Numbered from the stretch's first letter, positions 7,384 to 16,962 are shown. The stretch: 58,460 nucleotides of DNA from Candidatus Limosilactobacillus excrementigallinarum (GCA_019117445.1 DWZS01000058.1:1-58460); one strand, 5' to 3'. Notes: a model not told the origin generated them from the letters alone. Translations and numbers: made by a program.

Positions 7384-8367
7384 CTAGTTGGCATTTTCTT
7401 CAAATTGGGTTGCTAATGAAGCAGCGCCAATAACACCAGCATCATTTCCCAATTCTGCTAACTTCAGTTTAGTCGATGTCCGGACAGTTGGGAAGGCAAA
7501 TTTTTCAAAATTCTTTTGAACCCGGTCGAGAAGGAAGTCACCCGCTGCAGAAACACCACCACCGATAACCATGTATTCTGGGTTGAGGGTGTTACTAATG
7601 TTAGCAGCTGCAAGCCCTAAGTAATAAGTGACTTTGTCAACCACCCGGTTAGCTAAGTAATCATGCGCCTTGGCTAAATCAAAGACAATCTTGGAAGTAA
7701 TTTCATCCCCATTGTCAATCATGGCCTTCAGCTTAGAATCACCTTCGTATTCTTCTGCTAAGTCCTGTGCTAAATGGACAACTCCCGTTGCGGAGGCGTA
7801 TTGTTCCAAACAACCATGATTTCCGCAAGTACATTGGTAACCATTCGGTTCAACGATAATATGGCCAACTTCACCACCAGCACCGTTCACCCCGTGAATT
7901 AGTTTCCGATTGGCGATTAATCCACCACCAACTCCGGTACCCAGTGTAATAAAGGCCACATCGTCACCGTCATTACCGGCACCCTTCCAACGCTCACCAA
8001 GGCCAGCACAGTTCGCATCATTATCAAGAGCAAACTTCAAACCGGTGCCCTTTTCAATCTGCTCTTTAACTGGTTGCAGAGTCTTCCAATTTAAATTGAA
8101 AGCCCCAATTACTGTACCCTTTTCACGATTAACTGTTCCGGGAGTTCCCATCCCGATACCAATAAATTGATCCCGACTCATCTTATAAAGGTCGATATGG
8201 TGGTTAATTGAATCAACAATATCAGGAACAATATGTGATCCTTCATCTAAAATATTAGTACGAATCGACCACTTTTGCTGAATTTCTCCCGCAGCGGTTA
8301 AAATTGCAAACTTGATTGTGGTTCCACCAAGATCTACCCCAATGAGCTTTTTATTCTTTGTTTCCAT
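7384..8367 (-). CDS. glcK: Glucokinase, ROK family
   Basis: It phosphorylates glucose with ATP to glucose 6-phosphate in the cytoplasm. About 327 residues are counted from the ATG at 8367, which follows AAAGGAAG. The N-terminal phosphate motif IGVDLGGTTIK is at residues 9-19. DNDANCAGLGE binds sugar, LGTGVGGG is the second phosphate loop, and the ROK zinc motif CTCGNHGCLEQY lies near residue 175. It overlaps the end of yqgQ by 17 bases. The order cyclo-ligase - rhomboid - yqgQ - glcK is the same as in Bacillus subtilis. Confidence 0.93.
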   Translation of the reverse strand: METKNKKLIGVDLGGTTIKFAILTAAGEIQQKWSIRTNILDEGSHIVPDIVDSINHHIDLYKMSRDQFIGIGMGTPGTVNREKGTVIGAFNLNWKTLQPVKEQIEKGTGLKFALDNDANCAGLGERWKGAGNDGDDVAFITLGTGVGGGLIANRKLIHGVNGAGGEVGHIIVEPNGYQCTCGNHGCLEQYASATGVVHLAQDLAEEYEGDSKLKAMIDNGDEITSKIVFDLAKAHDYLANRVVDKVTYYLGLAAANISNTLNPEYMVIGGGVSAAGDFLLDRVQKNFEKFAFPTVRTSTKLKLAELGNDAGVIGAASLATQFEENAN

Positions 8368-8602
8368 ATAATTTCTTCCTTTCTTTTGCCATTTTTCGTT
8401 CATTCCGGTGTTCACGCTTTAACACTAACTTTGCTTGTAAAAAGAGATCTCGATCAATTACCCCTGCCTGATAGAGGTTATCAATTTCCAGAGCCATTAG
8501 TTCAATATCCCATAAGCGTTTCCCAACATAAACAAAAACGTCAAAGCGCTTCAGAAGTTGCTGAACATCATATAACGTTCGCAGGTGTACAATCGGTTTC
8601 AT
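8351..8602 (-). CDS. yqgQ: YqgQ family protein (DUF910)
   Basis: An 83-residue protein from the ATG at 8602, about 10 bases after AAGGCGG; a TTG seven codons upstream is less likely. The sequence has the DUF910 pattern LYDVQQLLKRFDVFVYVGKRLWDIELMALEIDNLYQAG: a small helical bundle rich in aromatics, followed by a basic tail. The family was structurally characterised without a known function. It is tightly packed between the rhomboid protease and glucokinase genes with almost no gaps, so co-expression is likely. Confidence 0.88.
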   Translation of the reverse strand: MKPIVHLRTLYDVQQLLKRFDVFVYVGKRLWDIELMALEIDNLYQAGVIDRDLFLQAKLVLKREHRNERKMAKERKKLYGNKE

Positions 8603-8604
8603 TC

Positions 8605-9267
8605 CTATGACACCGCCTTCCAAAACATTAAGATAATTAATACAATTAATATAGTGCCACTAAGAAAACGCTTTAGCAAGTCCATTTTGCCAATTTTTGT
8701 TGAACCCAACATTCCAGCACTTAACAGGCCACCAAGAAAACCGCCAAAGTGCCCCGCCAAATCAACTCCGGGCATTAACAAGTCCGCTCCAAAATTAAAA
8801 ATCACCAGGATAAAAAATTGGCGGGCGATTTGGCGAACTAAAAGATTATCTCGAAAAACAATTCCTAACATAATAAAAGCCCCAAAGAGGCCAAACAACC
8901 CTGTACTAGCCCCAGCACTCACCGAATTAACAGGCTGCATCAACATACTAAACAAATTGCCGCTAACAACACTCACTAAGTAAATTATTAACATTCGCCA
9001 ATGGCCAAAGAGTGTTTCCACATACATCCCTAAAAAGTACAAGGTCACCATATTAATTACTAAATGCTGAATACCTATATGAAGGAAACCAGCAGTTAAC
9101 AATCGCCACCATTGGCCTTGCAAAATCAGCGGGGTATCCTTAGCTCCTGAATGAATTAAAACTGCCAGGTTCGTTGATCCACCTTGGGCCACCGTCCATA
9201 AATAACAGCCAACACAAATTACAATTAACGTAATTGTAACCGGCATTTGTCGTAAAGAATTTTTCAT
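8605..9267 (-). CDS. Rhomboid family intramembrane serine protease (GluP-like)
   Basis: 220 residues with about six hydrophobic segments. The catalytic Ser lies in GASTG (Ser121) within a membrane helix, and the catalytic His in DLAGHFGG (His173). HLVINM (His67, Asn72) supplies the oxyanion residues, and the L1-loop WR motif (WWRLLTAGF) is present. Rhomboids cleave transmembrane substrates within the bilayer; the substrates here are unknown. Unlike B. subtilis GluP there are no TPR repeats, so this is a minimal form. It starts ten bases after the cyclo-ligase gene. Confidence 0.92.
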   Translation of the reverse strand: MKNSLRQMPVTITLIVICVGCYLWTVAQGGSTNLAVLIHSGAKDTPLILQGQWWRLLTAGFLHIGIQHLVINMVTLYFLGMYVETLFGHWRMLIIYLVSVVSGNLFSMLMQPVNSVSAGASTGLFGLFGAFIMLGIVFRDNLLVRQIARQFFILVIFNFGADLLMPGVDLAGHFGGFLGGLLSAGMLGSTKIGKMDLLKRFLSGTILIVLIILMFWKAVS

Positions 9268-9276
9268 ACTACGCCT

Positions 9277-9834
9277 CTATCGTTCATCACTAGCAAGACT
9301 AACCACCCGATCCATTGGAATATCAAACTCTTCTGCGGCCCATTCATCATCATCTGCCAATTGGGTATTCAAAGCTAGCGCTAACTTAGGACCGTGGTAT
9401 TTAGTTAAATAACGGTCATAGTAACCACCGCCAAATCCTAAACGTTTTCCGGATAGCGTAAAGGCAACTCCCGGAACTACCATGAGATCAATATCATCAG
9501 GAGTAACCACCTGGCCATTGACCGGCTCTAATACCCCAAAGTGGCTCTCAGTAAACTGTGTTTCCTCGGTAAGCGTCACAAATTCCATTTGACGATGAGG
9601 AAGCGTTCGCGGGACCACAACTTGTTGTCCCTTATGACGCGCATGGAGAATAATTGGTGCAGTATTAATTTCAAAAGATTGACTTAGCGTAATTGCAATC
9701 ATTTGAGCACTTAACCATTCTGGCTGATCGTATAATTTAGAAGCGAGCTGTTTTTCTTCTTCCAAACGGGTATTAAGATCCAATTGTTGCAGTCGAGCTA
9801 TATATGCCTGACGCATTTCCTTTTTGCTATACAT
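9277..9834 (-). CDS. 5-formyltetrahydrofolate cyclo-ligase
   Basis: This enzyme converts 5-formyl-THF to 5,10-methenyl-THF with ATP and so returns storage folate to the one-carbon pool. Its length of 185 residues is typical. The signature GFGGGYYDRYL lies near residues 133-143, and an N-terminal basic segment (KKEMRQAYIARL) is typical of the family. It heads the cyclo-ligase - rhomboid - yqgQ - glcK run, downstream of rpmG, as in B. subtilis (yqgN position). Confidence 0.93.
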   Translation of the reverse strand: MYSKKEMRQAYIARLQQLDLNTRLEEEKQLASKLYDQPEWLSAQMIAITLSQSFEINTAPIILHARHKGQQVVVPRTLPHRQMEFVTLTEETQFTESHFGVLEPVNGQVVTPDDIDLMVVPGVAFTLSGKRLGFGGGYYDRYLTKYHGPKLALALNTQLADDDEWAAEEFDIPMDRVVSLASDER

Positions 9835-9910
9835 GGTTATCCTCCTTGAAATAGTTAACGGGCACTATTATACCGATGATCAAATTGAATGAAAAGGTCA
9901 ATAGTAACAA

Positions 9911-9942
9911 AAAAACGTCATGGAATTCATTCCATGACGTTT
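9911..9942 (-). terminator. Terminator of rpmG
   Basis: A near-perfect hairpin (AAACGTCATGGAAT / ATTCCATGACGTTT) is followed on the minus strand by seven T residues. It separates rpmG from the downstream cluster. Confidence 0.85.
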
Positions 9943-9954
9943 CATACATCTACC

Positions 9955-10104
9955 TTACTTAGTTTCGCGATGTAAGGTAACCTTACGTTCCCGTGGGCAG
10001 TACTTCTTTAATTCGAGCCGGTCGGGATTGTTACGACGGTTCTTACTAGTTAAGTAAGTCCGTTCGTGGCATTCAGTGCATTCCAGTGTGATATTTACAC
10101 GCAT
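9955..10104 (-). CDS. rpmG: 50S ribosomal protein L33
   Basis: A 49-residue protein: [25 protein letters not shown] at the start, [17 protein letters not shown] at the end. It keeps the first CxxC pair, but the second zinc pair has only one Cys (YCPRE), so this is a partly zinc-free L33 type; several Firmicutes carry such paralogues that are favoured at low zinc. GGAGG precedes the ATG. Single-gene unit with its own promoter and terminator. Confidence 0.95.
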   Translation of the reverse strand: MRVNITLECTECHERTYLTSKNRRNNPDRLELKKYCPRERKVTLHRETK

Positions 10105-10176
10105 TGTTTTTGCCTCCAAACTTAATTTTATTTTTAACGAGAATACGTTATTTAATACGTAACCCTAACTCGTACA

Positions 10177-10205
10177 ACTATATCATTAATTCGTAAGTTT
10201 GACCA
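10177..10205 (-). promoter_or_regulatory. Promoter of rpmG
   Basis: On the minus strand TGGTCA and TATAGT are separated by 17 bases, giving an untranslated leader of about 65 bases. Confidence 0.5.
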
Positions 10206-10245
10206 GTTTTTTACCAAAGTTTGTTAAGGTTTTTTCCTTGACACT

Positions 10246-12297
10246 TTATTGACTTGTCTTATCACTTTGGACATCTTTCCAATAAGCTTGGAAAATCTGC
10301 TTAGCCATCGTCAAGTTATTTTCTCCACCTGAAGCGTTAGCAATCGCCAATGCAACCACTACTTGTGGTTTATCTGATGGCGCATAACCAGCAAAACTGA
10401 GCGTTTCAGTACTTTGTTTCTTGTAGAAGGTTTCCGCCGTCCCCGTCTTCGCAGAAATGGATGGCTTAACACTACTTAATGACTTAGCAGTCGTGTAAGA
10501 ATTCGTCCCGTGGGTAACTAAATACAATCCCCGCCGAACTAGCTCAAAATACGACTTTGGTGCTGGGATCACCTGTTGAACCTGAGGTTGTGCAGTATAG
10601 GTAATGTTTCCTAACTCACCATTGGACTTGGTGCCCCGAATTTCCTTAACAATGTATGGTTTCATCCGGTAACCACCGTTCGCAATGGTCGACATGTACT
10701 GCGCTAACTGGATAGTAGTGTAACCATCGTAGTTCCCATATGACAAGTCCAGTGCCGAACCAATATTCTTCTTTTTGGATGGTCCCTTGTAGCCAGAAAC
10801 TTCCCCAGGAAGGTCAATGCCCGTCTTCTGACCTAAACCAAACATGTTGTAGTAATACCGCATCTTGGTAAAGATGCTGGGTTTCAGTGTCAATTGTGCA
10901 CCACTATGGTAGTTCATGCCACCTTCCTTCATTGCAATTTGCATCATGTAGGAGTTCGATGACACTTCTAGTGCTTCTGGCGCGCTTAATGCCATGCTTG
11001 CCGATCCTGATTTGTTGAACCAAGAACTCTTTACTGAGGTCCCAGCAACCTTAATTGGTGTATCTGTTAACGTATTATTCTCAGGGGTAATTACCTTTTC
11101 CATTAGACCACCCATAATTGTAGCCGGCTTAACAACTGATCCCATTGTAATAGGGTGATTAATTGCTCCAATTTGATCATCAGTCATCTTACCAGTTGCT
11201 GGATTTCGGTCAATTCCGCCCATCGCGTAAATGGCTCCCGTATATGGATTCATGACCACGGCATAAACTCCAGTCGAGTTACCACCAGCGGGGAAGTTTC
11301 CCTTGAGAATCTTTTGCACATCATTTTGGAATTTTGCATTAACGGTCAGAACAAGGTTATCACCCTTTTTACCTGGATAGGTAACCTTCGTCTTCGTGAC
11401 ATTATTGCCACTGGTTGTGACCTGAGTTTGTGACTTTGAACCAGCAAGCGTAGCTTGATATTGCTTTTCAAGATAGCTCTGACCAACATTATCATTCCGT
11501 GAATATCCCTGTGAAAGCAGGCTATTCACTTCATCACTTGGTAATCCAGTCGTGGAAACTGTCCCTGCTAAACTCTTGACATCCTTCCCCGAAGGGTAAT
11601 TTCGTGACCAAGCAGTCCCAATTTTGACACCAGGCATTTCACTCAAGTGTTCACTAACTTCCGCTAATTCCTTGGCTGATACATTCTTAGATTTAATATA
11701 GGTAGTTGAAAGTGAGTAAGCACCGCTCATTGAGCCATAAATCATCGCCTTATTCTTTTCACTCTTTGTAAGCTTAAAGTAGTGTGGGTGGCGATTTAAA
11801 TAATCAATTGCATCATCATACTGACTAGAACTATCGGTACTCTTTGCTAATTTGATGACAGTTTTTAAGTGTTGTTTATTAGCTAGGTAGTAATCTTGCT
11901 GATTCCGCGTTGTCAAACGACTAGTCGGTACTGTCAAGTAGTTACCAAGCCGATTAGCGATTTTGTACAAGTCATCACTATCGACATTTTGTCCCTTGGT
12001 ATATGTGATAGCTTGGGTCGCTTGATTACCAACCATTACTTTACCAGTGGCATCATAGATCATTCCCCGTTGAACATTATTTGTTTGTGTCGTTGTGTCA
12101 GAACGCTTGACCTCTGCCTTATAAGAAGCTCCATTCAACACCTGTAAATAGAACAGTCGGACGGCAAGCGCAAGCAGTAGCAAGCCGACAATCCACAACA
12201 GAAAATTTAACCGAAATGGGATTGCGGACTGGGCCGTCTTATTTCGTGAGCGAGAACGAAATTTAAAAAGTCCTTTAAAGCGATTCAAAAAATTCAC
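10246..12297 (-). CDS. Class B penicillin-binding protein (peptidoglycan transpeptidase, PBP2-type)
   Basis: 683 residues from a GTG start behind GGAG. A basic cytoplasmic tail (1-27) and one membrane helix (28-50) are followed by an extracytoplasmic dimerisation region and a transpeptidase domain. The motifs are intact: SVVK with the nucleophile at Ser387, SSN at 446-448 and KTG at 617-619. The enzyme cross-links peptidoglycan stem peptides and is a beta-lactam target. Lack of a glycosyltransferase domain places it in class B, and PBP2/PBP2b-like elongation enzymes are the closest match. B. subtilis pbpA also lies near rpmG and yqgN. Confidence 0.93.
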   Translation of the reverse strand: MNFLNRFKGLFKFRSRSRNKTAQSAIPFRLNFLLWIVGLLLLALAVRLFYLQVLNGASYKAEVKRSDTTTQTNNVQRGMIYDATGKVMVGNQATQAITYTKGQNVDSDDLYKIANRLGNYLTVPTSRLTTRNQQDYYLANKQHLKTVIKLAKSTDSSSQYDDAIDYLNRHPHYFKLTKSEKNKAMIYGSMSGAYSLSTTYIKSKNVSAKELAEVSEHLSEMPGVKIGTAWSRNYPSGKDVKSLAGTVSTTGLPSDEVNSLLSQGYSRNDNVGQSYLEKQYQATLAGSKSQTQVTTSGNNVTKTKVTYPGKKGDNLVLTVNAKFQNDVQKILKGNFPAGGNSTGVYAVVMNPYTGAIYAMGGIDRNPATGKMTDDQIGAINHPITMGSVVKPATIMGGLMEKVITPENNTLTDTPIKVAGTSVKSSWFNKSGSASMALSAPEALEVSSNSYMMQIAMKEGGMNYHSGAQLTLKPSIFTKMRYYYNMFGLGQKTGIDLPGEVSGYKGPSKKKNIGSALDLSYGNYDGYTTIQLAQYMSTIANGGYRMKPYIVKEIRGTKSNGELGNITYTAQPQVQQVIPAPKSYFELVRRGLYLVTHGTNSYTTAKSLSSVKPSISAKTGTAETFYKKQSTETLSFAGYAPSDKPQVVVALAIANASGGENNLTMAKQIFQAYWKDVQSDKTSQ

Positions 12298-12337
12298 TTG
12301 ACATTCTCCTTCATTAGTTAGAAAACTCTAACCTTTC

Positions 12338-12365
12338 ATTTTAAAAATTATCGATGGTCATTCAA
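12338..12365 (-). promoter_or_regulatory. Promoter of the class B PBP gene
   Basis: On the minus strand TTGAAT and TAAAAT are separated by 16 bases, about 40 bases upstream of the GTG start. Confidence 0.5.
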
Positions 12366-12504
12366 GCTAATAACCAAAATTATTCCATACTAAAGTAACG
12401 GTGTTAATAATACTCCCTTTTTAATCAAAAGTGAGCACTTTAACAGTGATTTAATTAAATTTAAAACCTTCATGATAACCAATGTTGAAAAAAGCATCCT
12501 GTTA

Positions 12505-12510
12505 TATAAT
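12505..12510 (+). promoter_or_regulatory. -10 box of the YfhO-like gene
   Basis: A perfect TATAAT is followed 28 bases later by the preferred TTG start. The -35 region is weak: TTGAAA is present but only 14 bases upstream. The box lies inside the extended reading frame, which argues against an ATG start at 12482. Confidence 0.4.
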
Positions 12511-12538
12511 ACAAGCTAGTTTATTTGAGGTGATTTTA

Positions 12539-15148
12539 TTGTTTAAAAAACACAGCCAAATGCAATCATCATTGTTAATTGCATTCTTTATACCGGTGAT
12601 CATCATGGGGAGTTATTTTGCTTACCGACAAATGGCCCCCTTCGGTCAAAATTCGATTTTAACTGTTGACCTTGGACAACAGTACGTCGACTTCTTGGCC
12701 GCCTTTCGAAATTTAGTTCTCCACCACCCAGCCAGCTTATTTTACTCCTTTTCTAAGGGGCTTGGTGGTGAAATGCTCGGTACCAATGCCTACTATCTAT
12801 TTAGTCCCCTCAATTTGCTTCTCTTGTTTTTCCCTGGACAGTCACTTTCATCTGGAATCCTAATCCTTGTATTGCTTAAATATGGATTCGCTAGTCTAAG
12901 CTTTTGTTGGTTAATTCAACGTTGGCACCTCCAAACATCACCCCGTAGCTGGGCCTTTGCAACGGCCTATGCCCTCATGGGGTGGATGATTGCCAATCAG
13001 TTAAACATTCTTTGGTTAGATGTTCTTTTCTTACTGCCCCTTGTAGTCGACGGTTTACTCCGTTTAATTGAACATCAAAGCCCATGGCACTATGTTGCTT
13101 GGTTAACTCTCACCATCTTGGATAACTACTATATGGCCTGGATGGTCGCTATTTTTACCGTTCTCTTCTTTATTTGGCAAACTACTCGTCAATTTAATAA
13201 CTGGTCCCATTTGGGAAAAATTACGGGACGCTTCTGCTCCTTTTCACTCGTCAGCGGCTTACTTAGTTCTATCGTAACTCTTCCGACCATTTATGCACTT
13301 ACCCAAAGCAAGGGGACCTATACGGAACAAAAAATTAAATGGGCATTTGAATATCAGCCTCTTAAGATTCTAGCTAAATTAGTGCCGGGATCATTCAATT
13401 TTGGCCAAATGCCTTCTGGACAACCTAACATTTACGTTGGCATGCTATTCATCATTGGAGCCTGTCTCTACTTCATTTACAGTCATGACCATTGGCCGGC
13501 CAAATTGACAGCATTGTTAATCTCTGCCCTGTTAGTTTTCTCCTTCTGTTTTCAACCATTAGACTTACTTTGGCACCTCGGACAATTTCCCGTCTGGTAC
13601 CCATCCCGTTTTTCGTTTGTTTTCTGTTTCTGGGTTCTTTACCTAGCCGCAATGACTCTAAAACCCGACCTTAAAATCAACTGGTATGTAGCGGGTGGTT
13701 TATTGACCCTCATTTGTGCAATTACAACTTATTTGTGGTTAAACAAAGCTCATTTTTCATACATCAATTCATCCCAACTGGCAATTGGTTTCTGTTTTGC
13801 TCTGATCAGCGTTTGTCTGCTCCTGATTGATTATCACCACGCACCTAAAATGACGGACCTACTGTTTGTCCTATTAGTCATAGTTGATGTCACAAGTAAT
13901 GCGGCCATCTCACTCAATCATATCTCGTACGTGTCTCAACCTGAGTTTGGTAACTATACAACTGCAATGAACCAAGCTGTTCGTAAAACCAAACAGGGGG
14001 ACCATTCTTGGTACAGAATTGCTAAAAACTTCATGCGCACTAAGGATGATCCATTTCAAAGCGACTATTACGGTGGTGAACACTTTGGCTCCACAATGGA
14101 ACCAGCCGTTTCAACTTTCATGGGTACAATTGGTCAGCCAGCCGGTGATGGCTTCATTACCTACTCTAATGGAACCCAAGTTACCGATTCTTTATTGGGC
14201 TTCAAATACTTTCTAACTGCCCGTCACCATGGTCAAGTGAATGGTAATCAAGTTCTGCCCATTACCAGTACCAGAATGGATTGGCATCGTCTTCGTAATT
14301 ATCGCCATACTAAGTTAGTAGATATTAAACAAAACCCGAACGCTCTACCGATTGCTTTTGGTGCTAGCAAAAAAATCCTTAATTTCCATGACGTGACATT
14401 AGATCCGCTCAGCTACCAATCACAAATTTATCAATTATTAGCTGGACATTCAGCTAATAACCGTCTCTTTAACGTTCAAAACTTTGACCACGTGACCTTC
14501 AAAAACGTTCAAAATGCCAAACAAATTACTGGAACCACCTTTACGCGCAGAGAACCGTCGCAATCTGCCAGCGTCACCCTCCACTTTGTACCGCAAACAA
14601 ATGACTCTTATTACTTGACCCTTGGTCCAAGCGTCAAAAGCGTTGCTTCAATTAAAATTAATGGGCGACCGTTGGATCAATATCCGACCTATCACAATAC
14701 CATTGTTATTAATGTAGCTCACCAGCAAAAGGGAAAATCAGTTAGCATCCAATTCAAACTTAAAAAACAGGATTTATGGATGCAAAACGTCAGTCTGTAC
14801 CAATTTAATGGTCAAGCATTCAAGCAATCCCGCAAAACTCTGCAAAGGGCTGGCTTACACGTGACTAGTTTCCGTGCTAACCAAATTACGGGGACGGTAA
14901 CCATTCGGAAACAGCATCAATTTTTGATGACCACCATCCCTTATGCAAAGGGCTGGCACGTTAAAGTGGATAATCATTCTGTCACGCCATTTAAGGTCCT
15001 CGGTACTTTCATGGGCATTCCAATGAATTCCGGGACCCATCGTGTTACTATGACTTACATTCCGCCATTGCTAATTCCAGGAATATTGATTAGTCTAATT
15101 ACCCTCATAATGTGCTGCTGGTACCAAAAACGACGACCAATGAAATAA
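12539..15148 (+). CDS. YfhO family multi-spanning membrane protein
   Basis: About 869 residues from a TTG start preceded by GAGGTG; the frame also runs back to an ATG at 12482, but a TATAAT box lies in between. The first half (to about 480) has some 12 hydrophobic segments and the YfhO hallmark near the N-terminus (LTVDLGQQYVDFLAAFRN, then SFSKGLGGEM). The C-terminal 400 residues are largely extracytoplasmic, ending in a last helix and a basic tail. YfhO is a GT-C-like protein linked in Gram-positives to glycosylation of lipoteichoic acid. The exact substrate here is inferred, not shown. Single plus-strand gene. Confidence 0.87.
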   Translation: MFKKHSQMQSSLLIAFFIPVIIMGSYFAYRQMAPFGQNSILTVDLGQQYVDFLAAFRNLVLHHPASLFYSFSKGLGGEMLGTNAYYLFSPLNLLLLFFPGQSLSSGILILVLLKYGFASLSFCWLIQRWHLQTSPRSWAFATAYALMGWMIANQLNILWLDVLFLLPLVVDGLLRLIEHQSPWHYVAWLTLTILDNYYMAWMVAIFTVLFFIWQTTRQFNNWSHLGKITGRFCSFSLVSGLLSSIVTLPTIYALTQSKGTYTEQKIKWAFEYQPLKILAKLVPGSFNFGQMPSGQPNIYVGMLFIIGACLYFIYSHDHWPAKLTALLISALLVFSFCFQPLDLLWHLGQFPVWYPSRFSFVFCFWVLYLAAMTLKPDLKINWYVAGGLLTLICAITTYLWLNKAHFSYINSSQLAIGFCFALISVCLLLIDYHHAPKMTDLLFVLLVIVDVTSNAAISLNHISYVSQPEFGNYTTAMNQAVRKTKQGDHSWYRIAKNFMRTKDDPFQSDYYGGEHFGSTMEPAVSTFMGTIGQPAGDGFITYSNGTQVTDSLLGFKYFLTARHHGQVNGNQVLPITSTRMDWHRLRNYRHTKLVDIKQNPNALPIAFGASKKILNFHDVTLDPLSYQSQIYQLLAGHSANNRLFNVQNFDHVTFKNVQNAKQITGTTFTRREPSQSASVTLHFVPQTNDSYYLTLGPSVKSVASIKINGRPLDQYPTYHNTIVINVAHQQKGKSVSIQFKLKKQDLWMQNVSLYQFNGQAFKQSRKTLQRAGLHVTSFRANQITGTVTIRKQHQFLMTTIPYAKGWHVKVDNHSVTPFKVLGTFMGIPMNSGTHRVTMTYIPPLLIPGILISLITLIMCCWYQKRRPMK

Positions 15149-15186
15149 TTTGTGTCTCCTCTGTATCAAAAATTGCATAATCCAAT

Positions 15187-15232
15187 AATGGCCACGCCAG
15201 TTCTGAATTAACTGAACTGACGTGGCCATTTT
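15187..15232. terminator. Bidirectional terminator, YfhO gene / DUF421 gene
   Basis: Arms of 17 bases (AATGGCCACGCCAGTTC and its complement with one mismatch) flank a short loop between convergent genes. Confidence 0.8.
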
Positions 15233-15253
15233 AAATCCGTTAATTGATTTAAC

Positions 15254-15895
15254 TTAACGTTTGGGATACCCGACCAACCGCAATTCACCATGCAAATATT
15301 CGCCAAGGTAAATATCATCTAATCCATGATAACCAGCAGCCGTTATCTGTTGTTCAACCCACTGAGCATCACGATGAATTAGTTCTAATATATCTGTATT
15401 TAACTGGCCATCACTGATTAATGGAAATTTTACATCATGCTCATTATTTTCAATTACCACTAACTGGCCATTTTGCTCTAAAATACCACTTTTTACGCGT
15501 GCCACTTCATAGATACCTTGACTCCGTAAACGAAACATCAGATCATTTGCACTCATACCCGAACGAATGCAATTATCTACCAAAACGTGACCATTTTTAA
15601 TCAGTAACTGTGGCTGCCCATCAATCGCAATGCGGACCCATCGATTATGTTCCTTGATGTACCGAAGAATTAGAACAATTACTGTCCAGATCAGCAGGAC
15701 TAAAATAAATTCAACAATGCTAATGTCATTATCGTAAATAATGCCCCCAATAATGGCCCCTAAAATATAATTTTGCACTTGGTCGAGGGCCGAGGTTGGT
15801 GCTAAATTTCCCTTACCAAGAAGATTGATTTGTAAAATCAGGCAGAGCATTCCTAAAGCAAATTTAAGAGTAATTAACAAATAAGTATTATCCAT
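15254..15895 (-). CDS. DUF421 (YetF-like) membrane protein
   Basis: 213 residues. The N-terminal 80 hold three hydrophobic helices (TLKFALGMLCLILQINLLGKG, NYILGAIIGGIIYD, FILVLLIWTVIVLIL). The C-terminal half has the DUF421 cytoplasmic fold, including the tell-tale DLMFRLRSQGIYEVARVKSGILEQNG. The same family includes YetF and YrbG and has no firmly assigned biochemical role. It pairs with the DUF3290 gene directly upstream (11 bases apart), a combination typical of lactobacilli. AAGGAGGAG precedes the ATG. Confidence 0.9.
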   Translation of the reverse strand: MDNTYLLITLKFALGMLCLILQINLLGKGNLAPTSALDQVQNYILGAIIGGIIYDNDISIVEFILVLLIWTVIVLILRYIKEHNRWVRIAIDGQPQLLIKNGHVLVDNCIRSGMSANDLMFRLRSQGIYEVARVKSGILEQNGQLVVIENNEHDVKFPLISDGQLNTDILELIHRDAQWVEQQITAAGYHGLDDIYLGEYLHGELRLVGYPKR

Positions 15896-15906
15896 CTTGC
15901 TCCTCC

Positions 15907-16353
15907 TTAGTGCTTCTTAATAATTACTCGATGGTCAATCACATGCGCCCTCGTCAAAGTATAGTTGTTACTGTCGGCACTTAAATTCACCCGGTAATCT
16001 TTATCCTTAATCCGGACAATGATACCATCCGTCAAAGTAGTTGAATTAACCACAACCTCCCCCGTTTTCACGTGGCGGTCTTTGGCCACTGCCTTCACAA
16101 AAGGAACCATCTGTGAAGATTGCGATTTTTGTGTATTTAACGATTCCAATTTGGTATATTGTAAGCCAATAATGATCAACAGTAGCAATGAAAAAATAAT
16201 TCCTAAATCACGATACTTGGTTTCCAGACGATGCCGAGTGTATTGGACCAGCATTAACAGCATTAATCCACCTAAAATAATGATCAACGCATAGCTAAAA
16301 ATGGTATTAGCTTGCTGATGATTTTCTAAATATGTCAAATTATAAAATGTCAT
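15907..16353 (-). CDS. DUF3290 membrane protein, partner of DUF421
   Basis: 148 residues from the ATG at 16353, which follows AAGGG and matches the family's usual MTFY-type beginning. The frame stays open to a GTG at 16419 that shares a base with the greA stop; that longer version would add one more hydrophobic segment but has no good ribosome-binding site. Two transmembrane helices (IFSYALIIILGGLMLLMLV and DLGIIFSLLLLIIIGL) precede a C-terminal extracytoplasmic or cytoplasmic beta domain. DUF3290 and DUF421 usually occur together, so I infer one membrane complex of unknown function. Confidence 0.85.
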   Translation of the reverse strand: MTFYNLTYLENHQQANTIFSYALIIILGGLMLLMLVQYTRHRLETKYRDLGIIFSLLLLIIIGLQYTKLESLNTQKSQSSQMVPFVKAVAKDRHVKTGEVVVNSTTLTDGIIVRIKDKDYRVNLSADSNNYTLTRAHVIDHRVIIKKH

Positions 16354-16418
16354 TTTTTCCCTTAATAAAAAAATAGTGAGTAATAACACGGCCGTTATCC
16401 CCACTAAATAGTCTTTCA

Positions 16419-16895
16419 CTACTTTACTTCAATAATTTCCACGTGCATAACACCACTTGGAATATCAATATCTACTTTTTCACCAACTTTGTGACCTAAC
16501 AGTCCCTTGGCCATTGGCGATTCATTAGAAATCTTACCAGACAGTGGATCAGATTCTGATTCACCGACAATTGTGTAAGTTTCTGGTTCTTCATCTGGTA
16601 ACTCTTTGAAAGTTACGCTCCGGCCCATTGATACTTCATCAGCCGCCACATCATCGTTATCAATGATCACTGCATACTGCAGCATGTTTTCGATTTGACT
16701 GATCCGGCCTTCAACAAATGCCTGCTCATCTTTAGCGGATTCATATTCAGAGTTTTCAGAAAGGTCACCATAACTCCGCGCAATTTTAATGCGTTTAATA
16801 ACCTCTGGACGACGCTTCAAACGTAAATCTTCAAGTTCTTGTTCCAACTTTTCTTTACCTTCCGCAGTCATCGGAAATGTTTTTTCATCAGCCAT
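16419..16895 (-). CDS. greA: Transcription elongation factor GreA
   Basis: 158 residues from the ATG at 16895 ([10 protein letters not shown]). GreA enters the RNA polymerase secondary channel and stimulates cleavage of backtracked RNA. The N-terminal antiparallel coiled coil (residues 5-75) carries the acidic tip in [13 protein letters not shown] with the conserved Asp and Glu. The C-terminal FKBP-like domain contains the [14 protein letters not shown] block. Its placement downstream of udk follows the usual Firmicutes order. A separate promoter lies upstream. Confidence 0.96.
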   Translation of the reverse strand: MADEKTFPMTAEGKEKLEQELEDLRLKRRPEVIKRIKIARSYGDLSENSEYESAKDEQAFVEGRISQIENMLQYAVIIDNDDVAADEVSMGRSVTFKELPDEEPETYTIVGESESDPLSGKISNESPMAKGLLGHKVGEKVDIDIPSGVMHVEIIEVK

Positions 16896-16933
16896 AAATT
16901 TTAATTCCCCTTTATTAAAAAATACCAATTGCA

Positions 16934-16962
16934 ACATTACCATTTCGGCACCATTTTTTCAA
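16934..16962 (-). promoter_or_regulatory. Promoter of greA
   Basis: On the minus strand TTGAAA and TAATGT are separated by 17 bases, with a TG dinucleotide one base before the -10 box (extended -10). Confidence 0.5.

Noticed and set aside
9955..10104. Loss of one Cys in ribosomal protein L33 as a defect
   Set aside because: Firmicutes often have L33 paralogues with an incomplete or absent zinc ribbon; it is a known variant.
16354..16419. Upstream extension of the DUF3290 gene to a GTG overlapping greA
   Set aside because: It adds a hydrophobic segment but includes rare codons (ATA, AGG) and lacks a ribosome-binding site, while the ATG at 16353 follows AAGGG and matches the family start. The shorter form is preferred but not certain.
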